From Salinibacterium sp. SWN248 (GTDB lineage: Bacteria; Actinomycetota; Actinomycetes; Actinomycetales; Microbacteriaceae), in the NCBI RefSeq assembly GCF_015864575.1, contig NZ_JADYWW010000001.1, positions 1,013,718 through 1,077,717 on the forward strand: a stretch of DNA of 64,000 bases. Reading direction: 5' to 3'. Position 1 is the stretch's first letter. Every line of letters starts with the position of its first letter. Positions 1 through 7,985 of this stretch are shown in pieces. The notes beneath the pieces are model-generated. The model was not told where the DNA came from and ran no database searches. It saw only the letters and a program-made list of their open reading frames with translations. The translations under genes and the position numbers were made by a program.

Positions 1-696
1 CGAGTGGATGCCCTGCTCACGGTTCTCTACCTGATTTTCAACGAGGGCTATCTCTCGCGGGGCAGCACCGCTGGCGCGCGGATCGACCTCGTGGAAGAAG
101 CGATTCGTCTCACGATCACGGCGCGCGAACTGCTCCCGGGCGATCCCGAGGTCGAAGGCCTGCTGGCGCTGGAGCTCTACGCTCGCGCCCGCCACAACAC
201 TCGCTTTCGCGGTGACGAACTCGTTCTGCTCGAGCACCAGGATCGCACCCGCTGGGACGGCGAGCTCATCGAACAGGCAAACGGGCTCCTGCGCAGTGCG
301 CTCGCACGGCTGCAGCCAGGGCCTTTTCAAACCCAAGCGGTCATTGCGCGTCACCATGCCACCGCGCGCACCGCCGCCGACACCGACTGGCCGGCCATCG
401 CATCCGCCTATACGGTGCTGCTGGCCATGACGGGCGGCTCGCCCGTCGTCGCTCTCAATCGTGCCGTCGCCGTGTCAATGGCCGACGGGCCCGACGCTGG
501 ATTGCGATTGCTCAGCGGTATCACCGGCCTCGAGTACTATCACCTGTATTGGGCCACTCGCGCCGAGCTGTCGCTGCGTGCGGGTGATGCGGATGCCGCC
601 GCCGATGCATTCGCGCGGGCACGCGAACTGGCCACGAATGCCGCTGAGCAGCAGCATCTCGATCGGCGTATCGCGCAGCTGCCCGAGTACCTCTAG
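1..696 (+). CDS. ECF sigma factor (SigJ/ECF42-like), C-terminal part, truncated by window edge
   Basis: The reading frame is open from the first base, so the gene starts upstream of the window. The visible 230 residues are the C-terminal extension typical of ECF42-type sigma factors: the family signature around VLYLIFNEGY is near the start, followed by a helical, TPR-like tail rich in Ala and Arg. The sigma2 and sigma4 DNA-binding regions are not in view. In this family such genes often sit next to a DGPF/YCII-domain protein, which would lie outside the window. The final codon is TAG at 694-696. The family assignment is fairly secure and the target promoters are unknown. Confidence 0.85.
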   Translation, partial: RVDALLTVLYLIFNEGYLSRGSTAGARIDLVEEAIRLTITARELLPGDPEVEGLLALELYARARHNTRFRGDELVLLEHQDRTRWDGELIEQANGLLRSALARLQPGPFQTQAVIARHHATARTAADTDWPAIASAYTVLLAMTGGSPVVALNRAVAVSMADGPDAGLRLLSGITGLEYYHLYWATRAELSLRAGDADAAADAFARARELATNAAEQQHLDRRIAQLPEYL

Positions 697-772
697 CGGG
701 CCGAGCGAACCCAGTTACTCCGGCATTCGGCTGGCCGGGCCGCCCAGCGAGGCTGATCAACTAACCACAGCG

Positions 773-1411
773 CTACGGCCGCGGCTTTGGCGCGGCGTAG
801 TGGTGCTCGCCCACGGCGCCTTTCTCGACCACGTCGCGGATGCGCGCTGCCCGCACGGCCGGCGTCTTGATGCCGGTGAGGCGCGCATAAATCTGAAAGC
901 GCATACTTCGGGTGAGGCTGGCGTGGAACGCGGCGGACGCGGGGTTGGCGTCGAGGGCAGCCTGCAAGTCTGGGGGAGTCGTCATGTTCTTCTGGCTGTA
1001 GGCGGCATCCCAGCGGCCATCCGCTTGGGCGCGTTCGACTTCGGCGAGACCGCCGGGGCGCATCGTTCCCTCCTCGATGAGGCGAGCAACATGGTCGCGG
1101 TTCACTTGTGACCAGGGGCTGTTCTTGCGGCGCGGAGTGAACGCTTGCAGCGTGTAGTCGTCGTCGAGGCGTGCCATTTGACCATCGATCCATCCGAAGC
1201 ACAGGGCAACGTCGAGCGCTTCGCTCCAGGTGATCCCAGTGGCCTTCGATAGTTTCTTGCGCAGTTTGAGGCGCACGCCCTCGAGCGAGGGCTCGCTTTC
1301 AAGGTAAGCCGTCCACTCGGCGATGGTGACGTCGAGGATGGTTTTGTCGACAAAACTGGCCACGGTCTGGTCCTCCTTGGGTGCTCCGCGTTCAAGCATC
1401 GCACCATCCAC
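773..1411 (-). CDS. YdeI/OmpD-associated family protein (OmdA domain)
   Basis: A 212-residue soluble protein. The pattern around FGWIDGQMARLDDDYTLQAF, followed by a TPRRKNSPWS stretch, is characteristic of the YdeI/OmdA family (bacteriocin-protection-like proteins). The C-terminal third, with a conserved Phe-rich helix and a basic tail, also fits. The biochemical function of this family is not established. No signal peptide or membrane segment is visible. The start is uncertain: ATG codons at 1411 and 1399 are both possible, and the conserved part begins about 18 residues in. It is divergent from the alcohol dehydrogenase at 1483. Confidence 0.8.
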   Translation of the reverse strand: MDGAMLERGAPKEDQTVASFVDKTILDVTIAEWTAYLESEPSLEGVRLKLRKKLSKATGITWSEALDVALCFGWIDGQMARLDDDYTLQAFTPRRKNSPWSQVNRDHVARLIEEGTMRPGGLAEVERAQADGRWDAAYSQKNMTTPPDLQAALDANPASAAFHASLTRSMRFQIYARLTGIKTPAVRAARIRDVVEKGAVGEHHYAAPKPRP

Positions 1412-1482
1412 TGACGGCTACTCCTGCTCGCTGAACAAACACTGATTCGTTGCTGGGCGCGAATCGGGCGTTGAATAGACTC

Positions 1483-2523
1483 ATGCGAGCTACTTACATT
1501 TACGGCGCCGGCGATGTCCGCGTCATCACTGCCCCTGACCCCAAGCTCATCGAGAGCACCGACGCAGTCGTTCGCATTACGCGGGCGTGCGTGTGCGGCA
1601 GCGATCTGCACCCCTTCCATTCGATGCCAGTGGATGCGGATGCTCGCCCCATCGGCCACGAATTCATCGGCGTTGTCGAAGAGCTCGGCAAAGACGTTTC
1701 TACGCTCAAGGTCGGCGACTTCGTCATCGCGCCGTTCGCGTACTCCGACGGAACCTGCGAGTTCTGCCTCGAAGGGCTCCAGACCTCGTGCATCCACGGT
1801 GGCTACTGGGGCAACGGCGGCATCACGGGCGGCCAGGCCGAAGCCGTGCGCGTGCCCTTCGCTGACGGCACCCTCGTGAAGGTTCCCGGCACCGTTGACG
1901 AGTCGCAGTACGCCGGCCTCCTGTCTCTCTCTGACGTCTATGCCACCGGCTGGCACGCCGCCTACAAGGCTCGCGTCGCTCCCGGCCAGACTGTTACCGT
2001 CATCGGTGACGGCGCTGTCGGCCTCCTGGCCGTGCTCTCCGCCAAGCAGATGGGTGCCGAGCGCATCATCCTCATGGGCCGTCACAAGGCGCGTACTGAC
2101 CTTGGCATCCACTTCGGAGCCACGGATGTCGTCGCCGAGCGAGGCGAAGAAGGCATCGCCATGGTGCGCGAACTCACCGGCGGCTCCGGAAGCCACGCGG
2201 TTCTCGAAGCTGTCGGCTTTATGCCCGCCTACGAGCAGGCCCTCGGGGTCGTTCGTGCCGGCGGGGTAATCAGCCGTGTCGGCGTTCCCCAGTATGAGGA
2301 TGCCCCGGTCGGCCGCGGCAGTCTCTTCGGCAAGAACGTCGGCCTTGTCGGCGGTGTGGCCCCGGCTCGCGCCTACATCGAACAACTGCTTCCCGCCGTG
2401 CTCGACGGAACGGTGAACCCCGGACTCGTCTTCGACCAGACCGTGAAACTCGAGCAGACCCCCGACGGCTACACCGCGATGGACGAGCGCACCGCTCTCA
2501 AGGTGATGGTCGACCCGACTTAG
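1483..2523 (+). CDS. Zinc-dependent alcohol dehydrogenase family protein (copy 1)
   Basis: A 346-residue medium-chain dehydrogenase/reductase. The catalytic zinc site is visible as the Cys in CVCGSDLHPFH and the His/Glu of IGHEF. The Rossmann fold carries GDGAVG near the middle. The structural zinc lobe keeps three cysteines (TCEFC, then TSC), but the usual first cysteine is replaced by Asp. It probably oxidises an alcohol or reduces an aldehyde with NAD(P); the substrate cannot be read from sequence. The start is placed at ATG 1483 because MRATYIYGAG aligns with the start of the next gene. No clear Shine-Dalgarno precedes it. It is a tandem paralogue of the gene at 2701 and has exactly the same length. 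Confidence 0.85.
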   Translation: MRATYIYGAGDVRVITAPDPKLIESTDAVVRITRACVCGSDLHPFHSMPVDADARPIGHEFIGVVEELGKDVSTLKVGDFVIAPFAYSDGTCEFCLEGLQTSCIHGGYWGNGGITGGQAEAVRVPFADGTLVKVPGTVDESQYAGLLSLSDVYATGWHAAYKARVAPGQTVTVIGDGAVGLLAVLSAKQMGAERIILMGRHKARTDLGIHFGATDVVAERGEEGIAMVRELTGGSGSHAVLEAVGFMPAYEQALGVVRAGGVISRVGVPQYEDAPVGRGSLFGKNVGLVGGVAPARAYIEQLLPAVLDGTVNPGLVFDQTVKLEQTPDGYTAMDERTALKVMVDPT

Positions 2524-2700
2524 CAGTCGCACGGCATCCCGCCGGCTCGGAGAGGGCTCAATGCCGCCTACTGACGACGTGGATGCTCTGCCAGAAATCG
2601 AAAATCGTGCCGTGTAGGGTTGTTTTGTCATCTGGTCGCGCCTTCACGGATCCACGGGGAGAACGACTTCAGCCGCAGGCTTATAGTGCGAGGAAACCCT

Positions 2701-3741
2701 ATGAAGGCAACATTTCTTTACGGCGCGGGCGACGTCCGAGTGGAGACAGTAGCGGACCCGGTGATCCAGCTTCCGACAGACGCTATCGTCCGGGTGGTTC
2801 GTGCGTGTGTTTGCGGCTCAGACTTACACCCGTATCACACGCGTAAGCCAGGCCTGGTTGGTGCTCCGATGGGCCACGAGATGGTCGGGGTAGTCGAAGA
2901 AATCGGCTCTGAGGTTTTTACCGTGAAGCGAGGGGACCTCGTCGTCGCCACGTTTACGTACCAAGACAACACCTGCGTTTTTTGCCAAGAAGGATTCCAC
3001 ACATCGTGCCTCCACGGCGGCTTTTACAACAAGCCCGAAGTCGGCGGCTTCCAAGCGGAATACGCACGGGTGCCGCAGGCAGACGGCAGCCTGGTGACGG
3101 TGCCGGGCGTCGACGAGAACAGTGAACTGATTCCGTCGCTTCTCGCCCTGTCCGATGTTTACCTCACTGGCTATCACGCCGCGCACATGGGGCGGGTCGG
3201 TGCGGGCAAGACTGTGACAGTGATCGGCGACGGCGCGGTCGGGTTGTCGGCCGTACTGGCGTCAAAGAAGCTCGGTGCCGAGCGGGTCATCCTCATGGGG
3301 CGGCATCAGTCGCGCACCGACCTCGGTGTCGAGTTCGGGGCAGACGAGATCGTGGCCGAGCGCGGAGAAGAAGGAGTCGCCCGGGTGCGCGAACTCACCC
3401 GCGGCGAGGGTAGCCACGTCGTTATCGAGGCGGTTGGCCACTTCCCGGCATACCAGCAAGCTTTGGGATCCGTCCGTGCGGGCGGCACCATCTCGCGCGT
3501 AGGCGTTCCCCAGTATTCCGAGGCTCCGATCGGATGGGGTTCACTCTTCAGCCGCAACATTACGCTCACGGGTGGCCCTGCCCCCGTGCGCGCCTACATC
3601 GAATCCGCGCTCCAGGACGTGCTCGACGGCTCGATCGCCCCGGGTCGCGTCTTCGACCGCGTCGTTGGTATCGACGAGGTTGCACTGGGATACGCCGCCA
3701 TGGACTCGCGCGAGAGCCTCAAGGTGATGGTCGCCTTCTAA
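2701..3741 (+). CDS. Zinc-dependent alcohol dehydrogenase family protein (copy 2)
   Basis: A 346-residue paralogue of the preceding dehydrogenase, equal in length and collinear throughout. It has the catalytic Cys in CVCGSDLHPYH, MGHEM for the second ligand pair, and a GDGAVG coenzyme loop. The structural lobe has TCVFC and TSC and again lacks the first canonical cysteine. The start is ATG 2701, preceded by a GAGGAAA ribosome-binding site; the frame remains open upstream without support. The 177-base gap to copy 1 and the separate Shine-Dalgarno suggest it may be transcribed on its own. Substrate unknown. The clear divergence between copies implies an old duplication. Confidence 0.85.
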   Translation: MKATFLYGAGDVRVETVADPVIQLPTDAIVRVVRACVCGSDLHPYHTRKPGLVGAPMGHEMVGVVEEIGSEVFTVKRGDLVVATFTYQDNTCVFCQEGFHTSCLHGGFYNKPEVGGFQAEYARVPQADGSLVTVPGVDENSELIPSLLALSDVYLTGYHAAHMGRVGAGKTVTVIGDGAVGLSAVLASKKLGAERVILMGRHQSRTDLGVEFGADEIVAERGEEGVARVRELTRGEGSHVVIEAVGHFPAYQQALGSVRAGGTISRVGVPQYSEAPIGWGSLFSRNITLTGGPAPVRAYIESALQDVLDGSIAPGRVFDRVVGIDEVALGYAAMDSRESLKVMVAF

Positions 3742-3755
3742 GCCCTGAGCTGGTT

Positions 3756-3799
3756 TCTCGTCAGCGGGACCACGAGCTGTGGTCTCGTCAGCGGGACCA
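3756..3799. repeat. 17-bp direct repeat after the second dehydrogenase
   Basis: The 17-mer TCTCGTCAGCGGGACCA occurs at 3756-3772 and again at 3783-3799, 27 bases apart. The second copy overlaps the 3' end of the convergent aminotransferase gene. It could be a local duplication or a remnant of a stem; no function is evident. Confidence 0.6.
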
Positions 3800-4903
3800 T
3801 GACTGGAGCGCGGTGATAGCCCGGTCGAGGTATTCATCGCGAACCGTCACGGCAAAGCGCACGAATTGCGTGCCGCTCGGACCGTAAAACTCGCCGGGCG
3901 AGACAAGCACGCCGATGTCGGCGAGCGCCATCGCGGTATCAATTCCGCTTTCGCCCCGCGTGGCCCAGAGGTACAGGCCGCTTTCCGAGCCGTGAATCTG
4001 GAGTCCGGCTGCCTCGACGGCAACTCGGAGACGCTCGAGGCGGGAGGTGTAGAGGGCGCGCTGCTCGGCCACGTGCTCATCATCTGACAGGACTGCGCTG
4101 AGCACCTGCTGCACGGGCGCGGGGACCATGAGACCTAGGCTGCGGCGCTTCGACGCGATCTTTCCGATCAGTTGCTCGTCTCCGGCGATCATGCCGCCTC
4201 GGTACCCAGCCATGTTGGACTGCTTGCTGACCGAATAGCAGGCGAGAACCTGGCTCATGTCGTCGCCAACCACTCTCGGGTCGAGGATGGAGGGGATCCG
4301 CTGCCCGTCGACCTCATTCAACACGGCGTAGCACTCGTCGCCGACGATCACCGCACCGAGCTCACGAGCTCGGGCGACAGCACGACGCAACTCCTCAACG
4401 GTCAAGGTCTGACCGTCGGGGTTGCGAGGGGAGTTCAGCCAAATGAGTTTGGTCGCTTCAGGCCACTGGGCCGGATCGTCCTCCGCGACGACGCTGGCGC
4501 CCACGGCGAGCGCCCCCGCTTCGTAGGCGGGATAAGCCAGTGCGGGGCGTACCACGACGTCATCCGCGCCCAGCCCGAGCAAAAATGGCAGTAGACCCAA
4601 CAGCTCTTTGGACCCGATCGTGGGTAGGACACCCTCTCGATTGAGAGGGACGCCACGTACGCGGTCGAACCAGTTCACCATCGCGTCACGCAACTCGACG
4701 ACCCCAATGGTCAAGGGATAGCCAGGTGCGCCGCCCGCTGAAGCCAGCGCATCAATAAAGACTTGCGGCGTCGGGTCGACAGGGGACGCGGTCGCGAGGT
4801 CGGCAAACCCGCCCGGGTGGGCGACTGCGCGACGGCGGAGCTCGGCCGACACCTCCATTGCTGAAGGGCTCACAGGAGCCGAAGACCCCACGGGGGCGCT
4901 CAC
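3788..4903 (-). CDS. dapC: Aminotransferase class I/II, probable succinyldiaminopimelate transaminase (DapC-like)
   Basis: A 371-residue fold-type I PLP aminotransferase. The PVDPTPQVF and GYPLTIGVVELRDA stretches match actinobacterial DapC proteins, which make N-succinyl-LL-diaminopimelate for lysine and peptidoglycan synthesis. The substrate-binding NSPRNPDG motif, VGDECY before the PLP pyridine-binding Asp, and the SVSKQSNMAGYR lysine region are all present. The N-terminal 30 residues differ from the usual LPDFPWD-type start, so the start codon or the N-terminus is atypical. The usual DapC neighbour, a 7Fe ferredoxin gene, is not seen, so a related aminotransferase role cannot be excluded. 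Confidence 0.75.
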   Translation of the reverse strand: MSAPVGSSAPVSPSAMEVSAELRRRAVAHPGGFADLATASPVDPTPQVFIDALASAGGAPGYPLTIGVVELRDAMVNWFDRVRGVPLNREGVLPTIGSKELLGLLPFLLGLGADDVVVRPALAYPAYEAGALAVGASVVAEDDPAQWPEATKLIWLNSPRNPDGQTLTVEELRRAVARARELGAVIVGDECYAVLNEVDGQRIPSILDPRVVGDDMSQVLACYSVSKQSNMAGYRGGMIAGDEQLIGKIASKRRSLGLMVPAPVQQVLSAVLSDDEHVAEQRALYTSRLERLRVAVEAAGLQIHGSESGLYLWATRGESGIDTAMALADIGVLVSPGEFYGPSGTQFVRFAVTVRDEYLDRAITALQSWSR

Positions 4904-5132
4904 GCGGCTACTCCGGAGCAGCGAATCGAGCGAATCGATACCGCCAGGGGAAGGGGCGATCGGGCTCCGGTGTGGTTAAAGAAAGCATCCATGTCATCCA
5001 TAAAATCAGCGCTTCCTATGAATCTCATGGACGTGAACAGCCCATTGGTGTTGTGGGCACCGCTTTGAGGGAGATGAATGACCCGACGTAATAGACGCGT
5101 GGCACTCCGCCGACGGCCACTGGTTAAACAGC

Positions 5133-5181
5133 GATGTCGAGGACAGCTAGGGTTAAAATAACCCCGACTGCCCTCGACATC
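5133..5181 (-). terminator. Long hairpin downstream of tRNA-Thr, probable terminator
   Basis: Arms GATGTCGAGG and CCTCGACATC pair perfectly over 10 bp. Inside, CAG/CTG and GGGTTA/TAACCC extend the stem. The hairpin lies 7 bases past the 3' end of the minus-strand tRNA gene, which suits transcript termination. There is no long T-tract. Confidence 0.6.
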
Positions 5182-5188
5182 TTTGCTG

Positions 5189-5262
5189 GGCCTCCTGTCG
5201 GATTCGAACCGACGACCCCCGCTTTACAAGAGCGGTGCTCTAGCCAGCTGAGCTAAGGAGGC
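5189..5262 (-). tRNA. tRNA-Thr (anticodon TGT)
   Basis: Read on the minus strand, the sequence starts GCCTCCTTAGCTCAG and folds as a cloverleaf. The acceptor GCCTCCT pairs with AGGAGGC. The anticodon stem is CCGCT/AGCGG with loop CTTGTAA, giving anticodon TGT. The T-arm GTCGG-TTCGAAT-CCGAC is perfect. The bases after the acceptor stem are C, C, A. Confidence 0.95.
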
Positions 5263-5286
5263 TTGGGCCAACGCCCTATTTTAGAC

Positions 5287-6270
5287 ATGACTTCACCTAT
5301 GCTCCCAACCAACCCGCGCAGTCGCCGTCGCGCGCTCGCCGGAATCATTGCTGCAATCGTCGCTGGAGCCCTTGTTGCAGGCCAAAGTCGCATCAATGGG
5401 GAGCTTGCGGTAGAACTTCACGATTCGACTCTCGCGGCGCTCATTTCGTTCGGATCAGGGCTCGTTATTCTTACTCTGATCGTTCCTTTTGTGCCGAGCG
5501 CACGCGCTGGATTCCGTACTCTGGGCACCGAAGTCAGAAGCAAGCGCTTGCCCTGGTGGTATCTCACCGGCGGAACCTTTGGCGCGTTTTTCGTGCTCAC
5601 TCAGGGGCTCGCAGCAACTGCCCTCGGCGTAGCGCTGTTCACGGTCGCCGTGGTGGCGAGTCAAACGATCAGTTCCGCGGTCATCGACCGGGTGGGAATC
5701 GGCAGTCTGCAAAAGCGCCCCGTTACTCCGCTGCGGGTGGCGGCATCCGCCCTCGCTGTGGGCGCGGTCATTTTTTCGGGGCTGTCCGATCTGCGCCTCG
5801 ATGGGCCATTCCTGCTGGTCTTCTTACCGCTCATCGCGGGCTTCGGGATCGGATGGCAGCAAGCCATCAACGGTCACGTGCGGCATGTGACGCGTTCGCC
5901 GCTCACCGCGACCTACGTCAACTTCATTGCGGGCACCTCGGTGCTGGCCATCGCGGCAATCGTGTTTGGCTTCATCGGCGGCTGGCAGCACGAGTTCCCC
6001 ACCGACCTGACGCTGTATCTCGGGGGAGCGATCGGCGTGATCTTCATCATCGTTGCCGCAGTGCTCGTGCCCATCACCGGAGTGCTGTTCTTTGCGCTTG
6101 GCTCGATCGCCGGGCAATTGCTCGGAGCGCTCGCTCTCGAACTTCTTTTGCCCACAGACAGCGATGGGGTGGCACCAACCACCATAATCGGCGTGGTACT
6201 CACCCTCATCGCAGTGGCGATCGCTTCGCTCTCCGGCAAGCGACCGCCCAAAACGCTGCTGTCGAACTAG
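5287..6270 (+). CDS. DMT family transporter (DUF606/YdcZ-like)
   Basis: A 327-residue integral membrane protein with about ten hydrophobic segments arranged as two similar halves, as in DUF606 (YdcZ) members of the drug/metabolite transporter superfamily. Motifs such as GALVAGQSRINGEL near the N-terminus and GWQQAINGHV at the start of the second half are typical of the duplicated core. The substrate is unknown. The start is ATG 5287, 24 bases past the tRNA gene start; ATG 5299 is an alternative. Its stop overlaps the stop of the convergent msrB by two bases. Confidence 0.85.
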   Translation: MTSPMLPTNPRSRRRALAGIIAAIVAGALVAGQSRINGELAVELHDSTLAALISFGSGLVILTLIVPFVPSARAGFRTLGTEVRSKRLPWWYLTGGTFGAFFVLTQGLAATALGVALFTVAVVASQTISSAVIDRVGIGSLQKRPVTPLRVAASALAVGAVIFSGLSDLRLDGPFLLVFLPLIAGFGIGWQQAINGHVRHVTRSPLTATYVNFIAGTSVLAIAAIVFGFIGGWQHEFPTDLTLYLGGAIGVIFIIVAAVLVPITGVLFFALGSIAGQLLGALALELLLPTDSDGVAPTTIIGVVLTLIAVAIASLSGKRPPKTLLSN

Positions 6271-6665
6271 TCCTGCTCGTCGAACTCCAGCGAGCTCGAG
6301 TTCAAGCAGAAACGGTCACCGGTCGGTGTCTGGCTGGCGTCGTCAAAAAGATGTCCGAGGTGCGAGCCGCAGGTTGCACAGACAACCTCGGTGCGCACCA
6401 TCCCGAGTGAGCGGTCTTCACGCAGCTCAACCGCATCCGGGTTGATTGCTTCGTAGAAGCTTGGCCATCCCGAACCGGAGTCGAACTTGGTGTCGCTCTT
6501 GAACAGCTCTGCGCTGCACGCACCGCAACGGTAGGTTCCCGCACGCTTTTCGTCGAGAAGGGCGCCAGACCACGGACGGTCGGTGCCGGCTTCACGCAGC
6601 ACTGAAAACTTGATTCCGAGCTCTTCGCGCCATTGCTCGTCTGTCTTAGTCACCTTGTACGTCAT
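6267..6665 (-). CDS. msrB: Peptide-methionine (R)-S-oxide reductase MsrB
   Basis: A 132-residue cytoplasmic repair enzyme reducing methionine-R-sulfoxide in proteins. The structural zinc site is visible as two CxxC pairs (CGAC and CATC). The GSGWPSF substrate loop and the catalytic cysteine in RFCLNSSS near the C-terminus are intact. The length is normal for single-domain MsrB. No msrA lies nearby. A GGAGACC stretch precedes the ATG as ribosome-binding site. Confidence 0.95.
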   Translation of the reverse strand: MTYKVTKTDEQWREELGIKFSVLREAGTDRPWSGALLDEKRAGTYRCGACSAELFKSDTKFDSGSGWPSFYEAINPDAVELREDRSLGMVRTEVVCATCGSHLGHLFDDASQTPTGDRFCLNSSSLEFDEQD

Positions 6666-6718
6666 GTGGTCTCCTCTATTCGTGAGCTTTCTCTGCTCAG
6701 TACATTAAACTCGGGGAC

Positions 6719-7177
6719 GTGCCTATTGATTCCGTGATCGCCAAGTCTTGGGGCGAATTAACAACATCCGAGCTCTACTCGATCATGAAACTGCGCACTG
6801 ACGTATTTTTTGTTGAGCAAAAAGTCGACGAGACCGAACTCGATGACCGTGATCAAGAGGATGCCACCCGCCACTATTGGCTCGCCGACGGTGCTGACGT
6901 CGTCGCCTACATCCGCGTCCTGTTCAACGAGACAGCCGAACACCTCGACGGTCACCGTGTCATCGGTCGCGTTGTCGTGCGCGACGACCACCGCGGTGAA
7001 GGCCTCGCCCAGATCATCATGAAGCGCATCGTCGAAGATTTTGGTGGCGAAGGGATGATGTTGCACGCCCAGGACTACATCGTGCCGCTCTACGCCAAAT
7101 TCGGATTCGAATCCTTTGGTGAACTATACGAAGAGGCCACCATTATGCATCAGTCGATGTACCGCGCAGGTCACTAA
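6719..7177 (+). CDS. GNAT family N-acetyltransferase, ElaA-like
   Basis: A 152-residue acetyltransferase with the ElaA signature: KLRTDVFFVEQ near the N-terminus, RVVVRDDHRGEGLAQ as the acetyl-CoA pyrophosphate-binding loop, and LHAQDYIVPLYAKFGF in the C-terminal motif B region. Its acceptor is unknown. It starts with GTG, and its stop overlaps the start of the HtaA gene (TAATG), so the two are probably cotranscribed. It diverges from msrB with about 50 bases between them. Confidence 0.88.
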   Translation: MPIDSVIAKSWGELTTSELYSIMKLRTDVFFVEQKVDETELDDRDQEDATRHYWLADGADVVAYIRVLFNETAEHLDGHRVIGRVVVRDDHRGEGLAQIIMKRIVEDFGGEGMMLHAQDYIVPLYAKFGFESFGELYEEATIMHQSMYRAGH

Positions 7178-7977
7178 TGCGCGGCCTCAGCGTCTGCGTA
7201 CTCGGCCCCGCCGCGCTTATCGTCACCGCTGTTCTTATTGCGCTGACGCCGATGACCAGCAATGCTGCGGTTCTGGATGCCGCGGGCACCCCTTCTGCGC
7301 CGGCAGACGTCACCCTCGCGGCCGACTCTGACAGCTGTGACGTGATGGATGCCGCCATCACCTGGGGCCTCAAAGAGTCGCTGCGGTCATACATCAGCGG
7401 CACCATCGCCAACGGCGAATGGGCGGTGAGCGACGGCGCCACCTACGAAACTCCCAACTTCGGTTGGACGGCAGGCTCCGGCCAACTCGACGCGGGCAGC
7501 GGCACTCTGGCTTTTGACGGCAGCCTTCGCCTCACGGGCCACGACGACATCCTCGATACCACCCTCACGGGCCTTGAGATCGTCTTCGACGGCAGCACCA
7601 CCGCCAACCTCGTTTTCGATGTCTTTGGAACGACCCAAGAAGGGCTCCCCGTAAACGAGAGTGCTGTCGGGTTCGCCACGATTGATGTCTCAGGCATCAC
7701 CGTCGCCGATGGCGTAGCAACGCTCGCGGGCGCACCCGTCGTGCTCACTGAAGCAGGATCCGAAGCCTTCGGCACCTATCCGGCTGGGGAAGAATTCGAC
7801 CCCATCACCGTCACTTTCAGCGCCAACCCCGAGTGCATGCCGCAACCTCAGGATGGCAACCAAGCCCTGCTAAGCGCTCTCATCATCGTCGGCGCCATCA
7901 TCGCAATCCTCGTAGCGATCGCCATCGTTCTGATTCTGGGACGCCGGCGCCGCAGCAAGCGCGCTGCGGCAATGTAG
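7177..7977 (+). CDS. HtaA-domain haem-binding cell-surface protein
   Basis: A 266-residue protein with a signal peptide (about residues 1-30), one HtaA domain (about 53-205) with the typical start ITWGLKESLRSY and the later GTLAFDGSLRLTGHD stretch, then a single C-terminal membrane anchor (about 228-252) and a basic RRRRSKR tail. HtaA domains of corynebacteria bind haem at the envelope and hand it to the HmuT lipoprotein. The convergent neighbour is an HmuT-like protein, which supports a haem acquisition role. It is translationally coupled to the preceding acetyltransferase gene. No permease or ATPase partner (HmuU/V) is in the window. Confidence 0.88.
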   Translation: MRGLSVCVLGPAALIVTAVLIALTPMTSNAAVLDAAGTPSAPADVTLAADSDSCDVMDAAITWGLKESLRSYISGTIANGEWAVSDGATYETPNFGWTAGSGQLDAGSGTLAFDGSLRLTGHDDILDTTLTGLEIVFDGSTTANLVFDVFGTTQEGLPVNESAVGFATIDVSGITVADGVATLAGAPVVLTEAGSEAFGTYPAGEEFDPITVTFSANPECMPQPQDGNQALLSALIIVGAIIAILVAIAIVLILGRRRRSKRAAAM

Positions 7978-7985
7978 CTGACGCT

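Noticed and set aside
1102..2631. 509-codon open frame on the minus strand opposite the first alcohol dehydrogenase
   Set aside because: It mirrors the codon structure of the true gene, has no recognised family and no ribosome-binding site.
4858..5091. 77-codon plus-strand frame over the 5' end of the aminotransferase gene and following gap
   Set aside because: Low-complexity basic start, overlaps the real gene in antisense, no family. The 229-base stretch after 4903 up to the tRNA terminator holds nothing else I can support.
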